The position numbers and the translations under genes were made by a program. The notes under the pieces are model-generated. The model was given only the letters and a program-made list of their open reading frames with translations, made no database searches and was not told where the DNA came from. Positions 15,290-22,599 of a stretch of 36,701 nucleotides of DNA are shown here, in pieces. Source of the DNA: Haloparvum sedimenti (lineage in GTDB: Archaea; Halobacteriota; Halobacteria; Halobacteriales; Haloferacaceae). The stretch spans positions 98,092 to 134,792 of the forward strand of contig NZ_LKIR01000062.1 in NCBI RefSeq assembly GCF_001462205.1, in the 5' to 3' direction. Each line of letters starts with the position of its first letter. Within the stretch, counting starts at the first letter, position 1.

Positions 15290-15817
15290 ATGGAGACAGA
15301 TCAGACTGACCGTGAGCGACAGCGAACGGTCACGGAGACGGATCCACGGCTCGAGAACGGGCACGAACTCCTTCGGGTCACGGAACGGCTTCCGGGCCGC
15401 GAACCGACCGAGTACGACATCGAGCTGACCGAGGGGCCACCGTACTCCTACACGACGACGTACTGGCGGTGCCGGCGGTGTGGCCAGGAGCGGAACCATC
15501 GCGAGGAGTTTCGGGAGCCCTGTCCGGTCGAGCGGCGGCCGCATCCAGTGACGGATGGTGGCTACTCGATCGAGGAGCCGCGAACGCGACGCGCGCTCTC
15601 GGAAGCGATCGAGGTCCGTTTTGGCGAACAGGGTCCACGCTATCTCGTCGAGAGTGCGACCGGGAACACCTACGAGGTCGATCTCGCGGCCGAGGAGTGC
15701 ACCTGTCCGGATGCACGCCATCGGGATCCCGCGGGCGGCTGCAAACATCTTCGACGCGTGGACATCGAGGTTCGAACGGGGACCGTCCCGGCACCGGATG
15801 GTCGGTTCCTTCGTTAG
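15290..15817 (+). CDS. SWIM zinc-finger protein
   Basis: A 175-residue protein. Residues 135-155 form a SWIM finger: C137-x-C139, then C151-x-H153 (EECTCPDARHRDPAGGCKHL). A second possible metal site is C61-x2-C64 with C78 (RCRRCGQERNHREEFREPCP). The region before the SWIM finger (RYLVESATGNTYEVDLAAEE) is the usual beta-hairpin lead-in. SWIM domains bind DNA or proteins and are found in transposases, Rad51-associated factors and SWI2/SNF2 enzymes. ATG 15290 lies downstream of leader copy C, so it belongs to the same putative regulon as TFB and the ArdC-like genes. Precise role unknown. Confidence 0.8.
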   Translation: METDQTDRERQRTVTETDPRLENGHELLRVTERLPGREPTEYDIELTEGPPYSYTTTYWRCRRCGQERNHREEFREPCPVERRPHPVTDGGYSIEEPRTRRALSEAIEVRFGEQGPRYLVESATGNTYEVDLAAEECTCPDARHRDPAGGCKHLRRVDIEVRTGTVPAPDGRFLR

Positions 15818-15914
15818 GTGGGTGACTGCCGCTCCCGGGTCCGGCCATGATCTGCACCACGTCTCCGACGCGGTCGCTTCCGAGGGCGGAGCGACCGGCG
15901 ACGACTCCGGCGGG

Positions 15915-15943
15915 TGTACGCGCCCGTGGAAGGGCGGAGGCGC
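15915..15943 (+). promoter_or_regulatory. Possible shared leader hairpin, copy H
   Basis: TGTACG is followed by CGCCC-GTGGAA-GGGCG (15921-15936) and GAGGCGC, 49 bases before ATG 15964. Position and GGAA-GGG core agree with the other copies, but the T-run is absent. An overlapping GGAGGC/GCCTCC dyad also lies here. Confidence 0.35.
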
Positions 15944-15963
15944 AGGTCAGCCTCCAAGCAACC

Positions 15964-16179
15964 ATGCATCCCGGACATCGCACCACCGAGTGTAACGGCG
16001 AACGGCGAGCAGCCGGCCGCGGAAGGCAGATCGTCGCGGAGGCACGCGCCTGGCTCCGAACCAACGCGGTCGAGTGTGCGGATAGCCTGTCCGGGACCCT
16101 TCCGGAACCCGGGACGTACCCAGCCAACACGCACGTAAAGCGCGACGGGCGGGTCGAACGCGAGGCCGCCGGCCGATGA
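15964..16179 (+). CDS. Small 71-residue protein of unknown function
   Basis: A 71-residue basic protein (MHPGHRTTECNGERRAAGRG..., then VAEARAWLRTNAVECADSLS). ATG 15964 is chosen because leader copy H lies just upstream and the extension to 15847 is poor coding sequence. Its stop codon overlaps the next ATG (ATGA at 16176-16179), so the two small proteins are co-translated. No family is recognised. A short helix-rich protein with two cysteines and an H-x3-C pair could bind metal, but this is speculative. Confidence 0.5.
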   Translation: MHPGHRTTECNGERRAAGRGRQIVAEARAWLRTNAVECADSLSGTLPEPGTYPANTHVKRDGRVEREAAGR

Positions 16180-16325
16180 CTCGTCTCAGCTACGAGCTCG
16201 AGCGGTACCTGGGTCGCGACGCCTGTTCCGTCTGCGGGGCCGTTGGCGGCGAACACGAGGCCGGCTGTCCGGAAGATCACGTCGAGGTCCACGTCGTCGA
16301 CCTCGAGTCCGCGGACGACGAGTAG
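16176..16325 (+). CDS. 49-residue zinc-finger-like protein
   Basis: A 49-residue ORF starting inside the previous stop (ATGA). It contains CSVCG near residue 17, then GGEHEAGCPEDHVEVHV, giving two cysteines followed by H, C and H in a spacing that could hold one zinc. The rest is acidic (VVDLESADDE). Translational coupling to the 71-residue ORF and the ordered cysteine/histidine pattern support it as a gene. It directly precedes the leader of the TFB gene. Function unknown; small CxxC proteins are common regulators in haloarchaea. Confidence 0.55.
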   Translation: MTRLSYELERYLGRDACSVCGAVGGEHEAGCPEDHVEVHVVDLESADDE

Positions 16326-16415
16326 CGCTGCGTACGGTTGGTCGGGTCGAAGCTCGCGTGCGTCGCAGAGCCAGAACCCGCTCGCCCAGTCGCGAGTCGG
16401 CGCGCTCCGCGACGG

Positions 16416-16445
16416 AGTTTGTTGGCCCCGGAGAGGGTGCGGGGC
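16416..16445 (+). promoter_or_regulatory. Shared leader hairpin, copy D (upstream of TFB)
   Basis: AGTTTGTTG is followed by a perfect 6-bp stem GCCCCG (16425-16430) and CGGGGC (16440-16445) around GAGAGGGTG. It lies 58 bases before ATG 16474. It shares the TTTGT start and GGGTGCGG core with the other copies. Confidence 0.55.
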
Positions 16446-16473
16446 GATCCAACAGGGTCGCGTCGTCCACTCT

Positions 16474-17418
16474 ATGCGCACGAGCGAACCCTACGAGCGA
16501 ACGTTCGACGAGGAGCCACAGCGCGATGACCAACCCGGCTGCCCGGACTGCGGCGGCCGCGTCACGACGACGGGACACGAGACCGTCTGTGACGACTGCG
16601 GGCTCGTCCTCGATGCGTCGCCGATCGACCACGGCCCGGAGTGGCGTACCTTCGAGGACGAGCCGGCGACCAATTCGCGAACGGGTGGGCCGGTCACCCA
16701 CGCGCGACACGACCGCGGCCTCTCGACGGAGATCGGCAGCGGGCAGGACGCGAACGGCAACACACTCTCCGGCCGGAAGCAGCGACAGATGTCGCGGCTC
16801 CGAACGCGGCATAGCCGCGCGCGGTACCAGTCGAAACGCGAGCGCAACCTTGCGATCGGCTGTGTGGAGATCGCGCGCCTCGTGAGTGCACTTGACCTTT
16901 CGCGAGCCCTGCGTGAACGTGCAAGCTCCCTCTTCCGGAAGGCGCAGAGCGAGCATCTGCTCAAGGGCCGCTCGATCGAGGCGCTCGCGGCCGGGAGCGT
17001 GTACGGGGCCTGTCGGACCGACGGCGTCCTCCGCACCATCGAGGAGGTCGCGGACGTGGCTCGGTGCGACCGCGAGAAGGTCCTGCTCGGCTATCGCGTG
17101 CTCAACACGGAGCTCGGCATCGCGAGTCGCCCCATCTCGCCGGGCGACATCCTGCCGCGGCTGTTCACGGCGCTTGAGGTACCCCCGTCGATCCGGTCGC
17201 GAGCGGCCGACCTCGCACAGCGTGCTCGCGAGGAGGGGTTAGTAAGCGGTCGATCCCCATCCGGTGTCGCGGCCGGCTGCCTCTATCTCGCGAGCGAAGA
17301 GCACGGTGGCGGATTGCGCCAAGAAGCGATTGCGGAGGTGGCCGACGTGACGCCCGTGACGCTTCGGGCGCGGTATCAGGAGTTGCAGGAGCGGTCTGAG
17401 TCACCGTCTCCGCTCTAA
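16474..17418 (+). CDS. tfb: Transcription initiation factor TFB
   Basis: A 314-residue TFB. The N-terminal zinc ribbon uses C23, C26, C39 and C42 (CPDCGG...VCDDCG), followed by the B-reader/linker region (GPEWRTFEDEP). Two cyclin-like repeats follow at about 115-210 and 215-305, with the family's typical KGRSIEALAAGSVYGACR and SGRSPSGVAAGCLYLASE helices. TFB recruits RNA polymerase to TBP-TATA-BRE complexes. Haloarchaea carry many TFBs that favour different promoters, and element-borne copies are common. ATG 16474 is chosen over the longer open frame because the zinc ribbon then starts at a normal position and the leader hairpin D precedes it. It may drive promoters of this element, perhaps including its own. 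Confidence 0.9.
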   Translation: MRTSEPYERTFDEEPQRDDQPGCPDCGGRVTTTGHETVCDDCGLVLDASPIDHGPEWRTFEDEPATNSRTGGPVTHARHDRGLSTEIGSGQDANGNTLSGRKQRQMSRLRTRHSRARYQSKRERNLAIGCVEIARLVSALDLSRALRERASSLFRKAQSEHLLKGRSIEALAAGSVYGACRTDGVLRTIEEVADVARCDREKVLLGYRVLNTELGIASRPISPGDILPRLFTALEVPPSIRSRAADLAQRAREEGLVSGRSPSGVAAGCLYLASEEHGGGLRQEAIAEVADVTPVTLRARYQELQERSESPSPL

Positions 17419-17519
17419 AGGGAGAGCTGTCGGTGGACTCGCGTTCTGGCTGACACTACTGGATGACAGGCAAGTAACCGCCATTCACGTTCAGCGTTCC
17501 CGACTTCAGGGTGGGGTGA

Positions 17520-17735
17520 CGTGTTGTCCTCCGTGCGGAGATTTTTGTCCCACACGGAGTAGCCGAAAGCCGTGATGAACCCCGTGAACGGCCCGCACCG
17601 GACCTCCGCTGTCCGGAGTGTCCGAACGACGATGTCCGAATCGGCGAGAAGGCAGCAGACAGGGCGAAGCTATCGGACTGCCACGACTGTGGGTGCAAAG
17701 CCCTCCCACGCATCGTCTACGGCGTTGAACGGTAG
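17520..17735 (+). pseudogene. Zinc-ribbon protein fragment without a start codon
   Basis: This frame is open from 17520 to a TAG at 17733-17735 and encodes, in its last 42 residues, CPECPNDDVRIGEKAADRAK and then CHDCGCKALPRIVYGVER, a good zinc ribbon with two C-x2-C pairs. No ATG, GTG or TTG occurs in the frame. An ATG at 17575 lies one base out of frame with an otherwise convincing start context, so a one-base deletion may have disconnected it. A 7-bp inverted repeat, CTCCGTG (17529-17535) with CACGGAG (17553-17559), lies just upstream. The rest of the 384-base gap 17419-17802 holds leader copy G and no other gene. Confidence 0.45.
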
Positions 17736-17750
17736 TGAGCGGTGAGTGCT

Positions 17751-17782
17751 GTTTTTGACCGGGAACCAGGTGGTGGCCCGGT
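17751..17782 (+). promoter_or_regulatory. Shared leader hairpin, copy G
   Basis: GTTTTTGA is followed by CCGGG (17759-17763) pairing with CCCGG (17777-17781) around AACCAGGTGGTGG. It lies 52 bases before ATG 17803. The T-run then GC stem with a GGTG-type loop agrees with the family, though the loop is longer. Confidence 0.45.
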
Positions 17783-17802
17783 ACGGCCGGGTTAGGCAAC
17801 CA

Positions 17803-18198
17803 ATGACCCTCGAAGTACGTGACCGACACAATGAGGCACTGTTCGAGTTCCTCTGGTGCCCCGTCTGCGGGCAGGAGATCTTCACTCACATCCCCTTCGA
17901 GGGGGTGTTCTGCAAGAACTGCAACACCCAGGTCGAACTCCAAGAGCCCCGAGAGACACGCGGCTACGAGGAGGCCGTGCTCGCCTGCTTCGATACAGCC
18001 ACAACCTGGAATCTTCACGTCGAAGAAAAACTGCGTCGCGACCTGCCTGATGGGTCCGCACGCGTGAAGCTCTTCGGCGCACCGGACGCCTACGAGGTCG
18101 CCTGGTGGAGTCCGGAGCCAGGTGAGGACTGGAAACCTGTGGAACGCGGCGAGTTCGACGACATCGAGGAACCATCAGAAGTGTCGCACCTTGCGTAG
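17803..18198 (+). CDS. Zinc-ribbon protein, DUF7567-like
   Basis: A 131-residue protein starting at ATG 17803 (MTLEVRDRHNEALFEFLWCP). Residues 18-45 hold CPVCGQEIF and CKNCNTQVEL, two C-x2-C pairs forming a zinc ribbon. The remainder is conserved in style (RGYEEAVLACFDTATTWNLH, then WWSPEPGEDW, EEPSEVSHLA) and matches a haloarchaeal DUF7567 family as I remember it, usually found on plasmids and integrated elements. The upstream frame to 17746 overlaps leader copy G and is rejected. It is probably a core accessory protein of the element; its activity is unknown. Confidence 0.75.
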   Translation: MTLEVRDRHNEALFEFLWCPVCGQEIFTHIPFEGVFCKNCNTQVELQEPRETRGYEEAVLACFDTATTWNLHVEEKLRRDLPDGSARVKLFGAPDAYEVAWWSPEPGEDWKPVERGEFDDIEEPSEVSHLA

Positions 18199-18404
18199 GG
18201 ATCTTGTGGAAAGACTCAGCCGACGTTGGGTTCCGAAACTTAGCTGACTAGAACTCGTCCCGTATCGCAACGTCTGGAGATGTGCGAACTCCATGTCAGT
18301 TTCCCGATTCTCGACAGTGGTGTCGGCGAAGTCGACAACGATACTCGTCACGGCCGATGTCACTCGCTCACCTACCGTTATTCTACTACCACTCCACGGC
18401 ACAG

Positions 18405-18410
18405 TTTTAT
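18405..18410 (+). promoter_or_regulatory. TATA box for a leaderless transcript
   Basis: TTTTAT, centred about 27 bases before ATG 18435, places the transcription start at or next to the start codon. This decides the start of the PLD-ATPase gene. The region 18199-18404 holds no gene that I can support. Confidence 0.55.
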
Positions 18411-18434
18411 TCGTATCAATCCATTGCCGTGTTC

Positions 18435-20708
18435 ATGGATGAACTGACGGCGAATATCTCGTTCGATAGGTTCGCGGACATGCCGGAGTTCTACGGGTCA
18501 GGGGCCGCGAAATATCGGTTGGCGATGGTGAAAGAGCGAGAGGATTTCCTCGATCTGTTCGCGGGTGCGCGTCACGTGGACGCCGTGACGTACTCAGAGA
18601 CACCCGAGCTGATGGTGAAGATGTTGACCGAATACGATATCGGCTCGCTTGATGTACTCATTGGAAACGCCGAAGAGTACGCCGACCAAGTGAGTGAGGT
18701 CTCGACGGCGAGGTCTCTCGTGCAACTTCGACAGGATAACCGACTCACCGTTCGTCTGAAGAATCGGAAGACCGTTCACTCGAAGATCTATCGAATCGTC
18801 ATGCCGGATGAGACGGTGAAGCTCGTCCAAGGATCGGCGAACCTCTCGCGGAACTCCTGGGAGTATCACACGAACCAGATCTCCGTCTTCACGACCGATC
18901 TCGGGACTGAATTGGACGAGGAATTTGAACGCTTCATCGACGAGTATCGTGAGGGATACAGCGATCAGACACTCCTCGAAGGCCTTGTCGAAGCGCTGGA
19001 AGAAGCTGACTCACCGGAGGAGCGGGAGAACCGTATCGAGTACTGGGTCGGTGCCGGTGATCTCGAGATGAGCGATACGGCCGCGCTGAATCAGGACGCC
19101 GTTGAAGACCTGAAAGACGTCGCTGATCAAGTCACGACCGTCGTCGACGACCCGGCGGAGGCTGACGAGACGGTCGCGTTCGTCGAAGAACCCGAGAACG
19201 CCGACCGCAACGTCATCACACCCAACGAACCCACGGAGGAACAAGAGTCACCCGCCGATCCGGATGACGACGAGTCACCGGATGTCGGGCTCGTTGAATC
19301 GGAGCATGAAACGGGGCTCACGGACGGGCTTGACCGTCCCCGGATTCGTGCACCCGACGAAAAGATACGAATGGGAACCAGCAAAGTCGACAAGGACACT
19401 GCCGATGAGTTCGGAGCTGGGCTCCGTGACCGCGGTGCGACCGTCGAGGATCACAGCATCACTGCGCCATTGAGCGCGTACAACAACCAGGTCAAGGAAT
19501 CGACAGCGATCCCGACGATGTCGGTCCTTCCGGAGGCCGAGCAAGTCGTGATCGGCGAGGACGATGAAATGATTCTCGTGGCCACCGACGAGCCAACCAC
19601 TGAAGTCCTGGATCACTGTCTCGAAACGATCGAAGATTACATCGAAACCGTCGAGAACCACGGTCACACCCAATCCGAGACTGCAGTGATGGCACAGATG
19701 TATGAGGCGTTTCTCTACGGGTTTTGGGCCCCGTTCGCCAACCAATATGCGAAAGCGTTGTCATCGCCGTCTCGGACGTTAGACAACGTTCTGCAGCACC
19801 TGTATATCGAAGGAAAGAGCGACGCGGGGAAGGACAAACTCACCGAGTACATCCTGCGCCTCGTGTCCGACAACACAGTTATCTCCGGTGTGGATGCGGA
19901 CGATGTTGGTGTCAAGGAAGTCCGTGGCGTCCGCGAGTGGGACACGTGCTTCCCATACGCCATCATCGACGCGGAAAAGGAGAAGATCCAGCGATGGAGC
20001 CCGATCCGGAACTACTGGGGAGATTGGACGCCCACCAGCGTCGATCAACCGTGTCTCATCTTCACGACCAACGATGCGCTCCCGAAATCCGAGTTCCGGA
20101 ACCGAATGAAAATCTTGAGTATGGATGTCTCTTTCCCCTCGAACCCGGAAGATCCGGGATTCCGCGAGGCACAAGAAGACCTATCAGACGTGTTGGAACG
20201 GCAGAACCCGATCTTCAGCTACGTCGCTCGTCGAATGCTTACCGAGCAACCGTGGACTGACGGGAACGGCACTATCGAAGACGTTCGCCGTATTGTCCGC
20301 GACTTCTACGACGAGGCGGATCGAGAGCAACCCGAGTACTTCCCCGCTGCTGAACCTGCCGAGAAAACATACGACACGGGGCGGTTGAAGTGGCAGCGGG
20401 ATATCCAAGGCGGCCGTGTTACGTTCGAATCCGAACCGAACGCCATCACCGCCGACTTCGACCGCGAGGAGTATGAGGTGTACGACTACGAAAAGCGACT
20501 GCCTAAGCGATTCATGTCCGAGAAGTCGTCCACGAGCGTCTACATCGGTGCACCTGAAGAATTCGCTGAGTGGATCGGATACTCTGTCACCGACCTCCTG
20601 AACGGAGCGGCCGAAACCGACACAGACACCGAGCAGCCAGCCACCACGGAGGATACGTCAAAGACGGATACCTCCGGTGGATTCCTTTCCCGATTGTTTG
20701 GGGACTAG
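18435..20708 (+). CDS. PLD-family nuclease fused to SF3/D5-like ATPase (candidate defence effector)
   Basis: A 757-residue protein. Residues 1-190 form a phospholipase-D-superfamily domain with one HKD-type half-site: H115-x-K117 (VHSKIYRIV) and GSAN at 133-136 (VQGSANLSRNSW), like PLD nucleases that act as dimers. An acidic linker runs from about 200 to 300. Residues ~430-680 are a P-loop ATPase: G460-KSDA-G465-K466-D467 (Walker A with D instead of S/T), hydrophobic AIID512AE514 (Walker B), and LIFTTN546D, a sensor-1 asparagine followed by LPKSEFRNRMK, as in SF3/D5-type phage and plasmid helicases. ATG 18435 is chosen because of the TATA box 27 bases upstream; longer starts would cover it. 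GC is about 57% in sampled segments, against about 70% in TFB, and it lacks the shared leader. It is probably cargo; nuclease-based immunity is inferred. Confidence 0.7.
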   Translation: MDELTANISFDRFADMPEFYGSGAAKYRLAMVKEREDFLDLFAGARHVDAVTYSETPELMVKMLTEYDIGSLDVLIGNAEEYADQVSEVSTARSLVQLRQDNRLTVRLKNRKTVHSKIYRIVMPDETVKLVQGSANLSRNSWEYHTNQISVFTTDLGTELDEEFERFIDEYREGYSDQTLLEGLVEALEEADSPEERENRIEYWVGAGDLEMSDTAALNQDAVEDLKDVADQVTTVVDDPAEADETVAFVEEPENADRNVITPNEPTEEQESPADPDDDESPDVGLVESEHETGLTDGLDRPRIRAPDEKIRMGTSKVDKDTADEFGAGLRDRGATVEDHSITAPLSAYNNQVKESTAIPTMSVLPEAEQVVIGEDDEMILVATDEPTTEVLDHCLETIEDYIETVENHGHTQSETAVMAQMYEAFLYGFWAPFANQYAKALSSPSRTLDNVLQHLYIEGKSDAGKDKLTEYILRLVSDNTVISGVDADDVGVKEVRGVREWDTCFPYAIIDAEKEKIQRWSPIRNYWGDWTPTSVDQPCLIFTTNDALPKSEFRNRMKILSMDVSFPSNPEDPGFREAQEDLSDVLERQNPIFSYVARRMLTEQPWTDGNGTIEDVRRIVRDFYDEADREQPEYFPAAEPAEKTYDTGRLKWQRDIQGGRVTFESEPNAITADFDREEYEVYDYEKRLPKRFMSEKSSTSVYIGAPEEFAEWIGYSVTDLLNGAAETDTDTEQPATTEDTSKTDTSGGFLSRLFGD

Positions 20709-21049
20709 CCTCTTTGAGACAGACCGCGGTCTTCGTGGGCGTCTCTCCGGGCTGAGGTTGAGGAAGGGACGGCCACACCGACGGAGCGCGCAGCGAGGAT
20801 CCACTCAGTCCCCTCACCCACCGCTGGTTCAGTGCATGGAGAAGGTTCTCTGATCTGAGTCGTGAAGTCCCCGTGAATCACGGACCCGAGACGTGAGAGA
20901 AAGCTGGGCGGTTTCCACAGTACCATTCGGATAGACTCGATCCGTTTCCTGAGACGACCAAATACGCTGGTGAACGAACCGCAGCTCGGTTTGTGGGCCC
21001 CGGAATGGGTGAGGGCTTCACCGAGAGTCCTCATCCAGAGGTGACCTCC
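20709..21049. other. 341-base intergenic region with palindrome and leader copy E
   Basis: No gene is supported. CCGTGAATCACGG near 20866-20878 is a palindrome around one central base, so a dimeric protein could bind there. Leader copy E lies at 20988-21016, and a strong Shine-Dalgarno (AGAGGTGACC) precedes the GTG at 21050. Confidence 0.4.
20988..21016 (+). promoter_or_regulatory. Shared leader hairpin, copy E
   Basis: GGTTTGTGG is followed by GCCC (20997-21000) pairing with GGGC (21013-21016) around CGGAATGGGTGA. It lies 62 bases before GTG 21050 and is closest to copy D (GGCCCCGGA then GGGTG). Confidence 0.5.
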
Positions 21050-21397
21050 GTGAATCAACAACAGCGTACTACCGATGTCGCACTTGACGACATTCCGATC
21101 GATATCGCGGCCGCACAGACGACAAACGTGGAGCCGGGCGACGTGCCCGACGAGATCGCGTCGATCACGCGTGCGCTTGCACAGGACCAGCCACCGACGA
21201 ATCCGTTGGTGGTTCTCAAGGCGGCTCGCTGGTGGTACATCCACGGCAAGGGCGGTACGGATCCCGCCTTCCAGTGGGCCGTCGAATGGACGCGGCATCT
21301 CGCGAGTGGGACGCCAAGCGACAGCACCCTGTTCGACACGTTCCTCGAGTATCTCGTGACGGTCGGCTTCGCGGACGAACGAAACCAGCTCCGCTGA
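21050..21397 (+). CDS. 115-residue protein of unknown function
   Basis: A 115-residue acidic protein. GTG 21050 is preferred because AGAGGTGACC ends about four bases upstream, a strong ribosome site; the open frame back to 20993 overlaps leader copy E. The middle and C-terminal parts look helical (EIASITRALAQD, then VVLKAARWWYIHGKGGTDPA and DTFLEYLVTVGFADERNQLR). There are no cysteines, signal or membrane segment. No family is recognised. It lies 86 bases upstream of the second ArdC-like gene, with leader copy F between them. Confidence 0.6.
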   Translation: MNQQQRTTDVALDDIPIDIAAAQTTNVEPGDVPDEIASITRALAQDQPPTNPLVVLKAARWWYIHGKGGTDPAFQWAVEWTRHLASGTPSDSTLFDTFLEYLVTVGFADERNQLR

Positions 21398-21407
21398 GCG
21401 TCCCCGC

Positions 21408-21440
21408 GGTTTTTTGTCCGCCCTGAAGGGGTGCGGCGCG
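21408..21440 (+). promoter_or_regulatory. Shared leader hairpin, copy F
   Basis: CGGTTTTTTGT then CCGCCCTGAAGGGGTGCGG and CGCG, beginning 11 bases past the previous stop codon and 76 bases before ATG 21484. CCGC pairs with GCGG and CC with GG around TGAA. The T6 run may also terminate the upstream transcript. This is the clearest copy of the family. Confidence 0.6.
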
Positions 21441-21483
21441 TCCTGTACTGCGGAGTCGCCGCGAACTCGAGTTGGAGAACACA

Positions 21484-22410
21484 ATGACTACGACCAGTGA
21501 CTCGTCGGTCTCCTTCGCGGAGACGGACACGCGATCCGAGGCGATGCACAGCACCATCGAGGACTGGATCGACGACCTCGTCGCGGGCATCGACGACGCG
21601 CAGGCGAGCGCGGAGTTCCAGGAGTGGCTCGATGTCCAGAGTCGGTTTCACGACTACTCCTACCGGAACACGCTCCTGATCAAGCGCCAGTGTCCCGAGG
21701 CGACGAAGGTTGCCGGCTATCGGACGTGGCAGGAGGAGTTCGACCGGCACGTCCAGGAGGGCGAGTCGGCCATCTGGATCTGGGCGCCGATCATCACGAA
21801 ACGGTGCCCGGAATGCGAGAACTCGCCGAGCTACCACGCGGACAGCGACTGTGCGTACGACGAAACGCCACCCGACGAGTGGTCCGAGGGCTTGGTCGGA
21901 TTCACGCCCGCGCCGGTGTTCGACATCTCCCAGACCGAGGGCGAGCCGCTTCCCGACCTCGACACGGCAGCAACTGGTGAGGCCGGCGGCCTTGTCACAC
22001 AGCTGATTGAGATGGCTGACCAGCTCGATGTGGCGGTTCAAATCGTGCCGGACGCGGACTGGAGCCACGGGGCGGCGAGGGGCATCTGCAGCCAGTCAGG
22101 ACTCGGCGACACGCGGCCGCATATCGAGGTCCGCGACCGGGAGAACGACGCCGATCTCGCACGAACGCTCGTCCACGAGTACGCGCACGCCCTGCTCCAC
22201 GCCGATGTCGACGACGACACCGAGCGGTCGAAACGCGAGGTCGAAGCCGAAGCGGTCGCGTACGTCGTCGGTCGGTACTGTGGACTCGACACCAGCGGGT
22301 CTGCGTTCTACCTCGCCACATGGGAGTCGGACGAGCCGGCAGTCGTTCGCGACCGCCTTGACCGAATCAGCCGGACGGCAGCGGAGCTGATCGAGCGGCT
22401 TGAGGCGTGA
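21484..22410 (+). CDS. ArdC-like antirestriction / zinc-metallopeptidase protein, paralogue 2
   Basis: A 308-residue protein, exactly the length of paralogue 1 (3868-4794) and similar throughout. It has the ArdC ssDNA-binding N-terminus (YSYRNTLLIK, then ATKVAGYRTWQEEFDRHVQE), the cysteine insert CPECENSPSYHADSDC, and the metallopeptidase motif VHEYAHALLH followed by REVEAEAVAYVVGR. ATG 21484 is used; an ATG four codons upstream lacks room for the GGAG seen just before 21484. The two differ mainly at the N-terminus and in the segment before the HExxH site, where this copy has VAVQIVPDADWSHGAARGIC. It probably protects incoming DNA, perhaps against a different set of restriction enzymes. Confidence 0.85.
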   Translation: MTTTSDSSVSFAETDTRSEAMHSTIEDWIDDLVAGIDDAQASAEFQEWLDVQSRFHDYSYRNTLLIKRQCPEATKVAGYRTWQEEFDRHVQEGESAIWIWAPIITKRCPECENSPSYHADSDCAYDETPPDEWSEGLVGFTPAPVFDISQTEGEPLPDLDTAATGEAGGLVTQLIEMADQLDVAVQIVPDADWSHGAARGICSQSGLGDTRPHIEVRDRENDADLARTLVHEYAHALLHADVDDDTERSKREVEAEAVAYVVGRYCGLDTSGSAFYLATWESDEPAVVRDRLDRISRTAAELIERLEA

Positions 22411-22599
22411 GTACCGTCTCGAGATCGGTGCCCTACACAACCGTAGTCCAGTCGGTGGGTGTGCGGTGGAGCACTCACCGACGGCTCAAGACGAGATCCG
22501 GGCACCAGCGACCGCTTCGATGATCGCCTCGCTCGGGAGGTCTAGACGGAGCGGTTGACCGTCGCTTTCTTGGTCGTCTCCCGGAATGAGCGGATCGCA

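Noticed and set aside
15378-16481. 367-codon open frame on the minus strand
   Set aside because: It covers the SWIM and small zinc genes on the other strand, and its translation has no recognisable domain.
17456-17520. Possible TnpB/IS200-605 right-end remnant (TTCCCGACTTCAGGGTGGGG)
   Set aside because: The hairpin is weak and no transposon gene remains; it cannot be told from chance.
20705-22068. Two long minus-strand frames opposite the second ArdC-like gene
   Set aside because: Both overlap the well-supported plus-strand genes at 21050 and 21484 and show no motifs.
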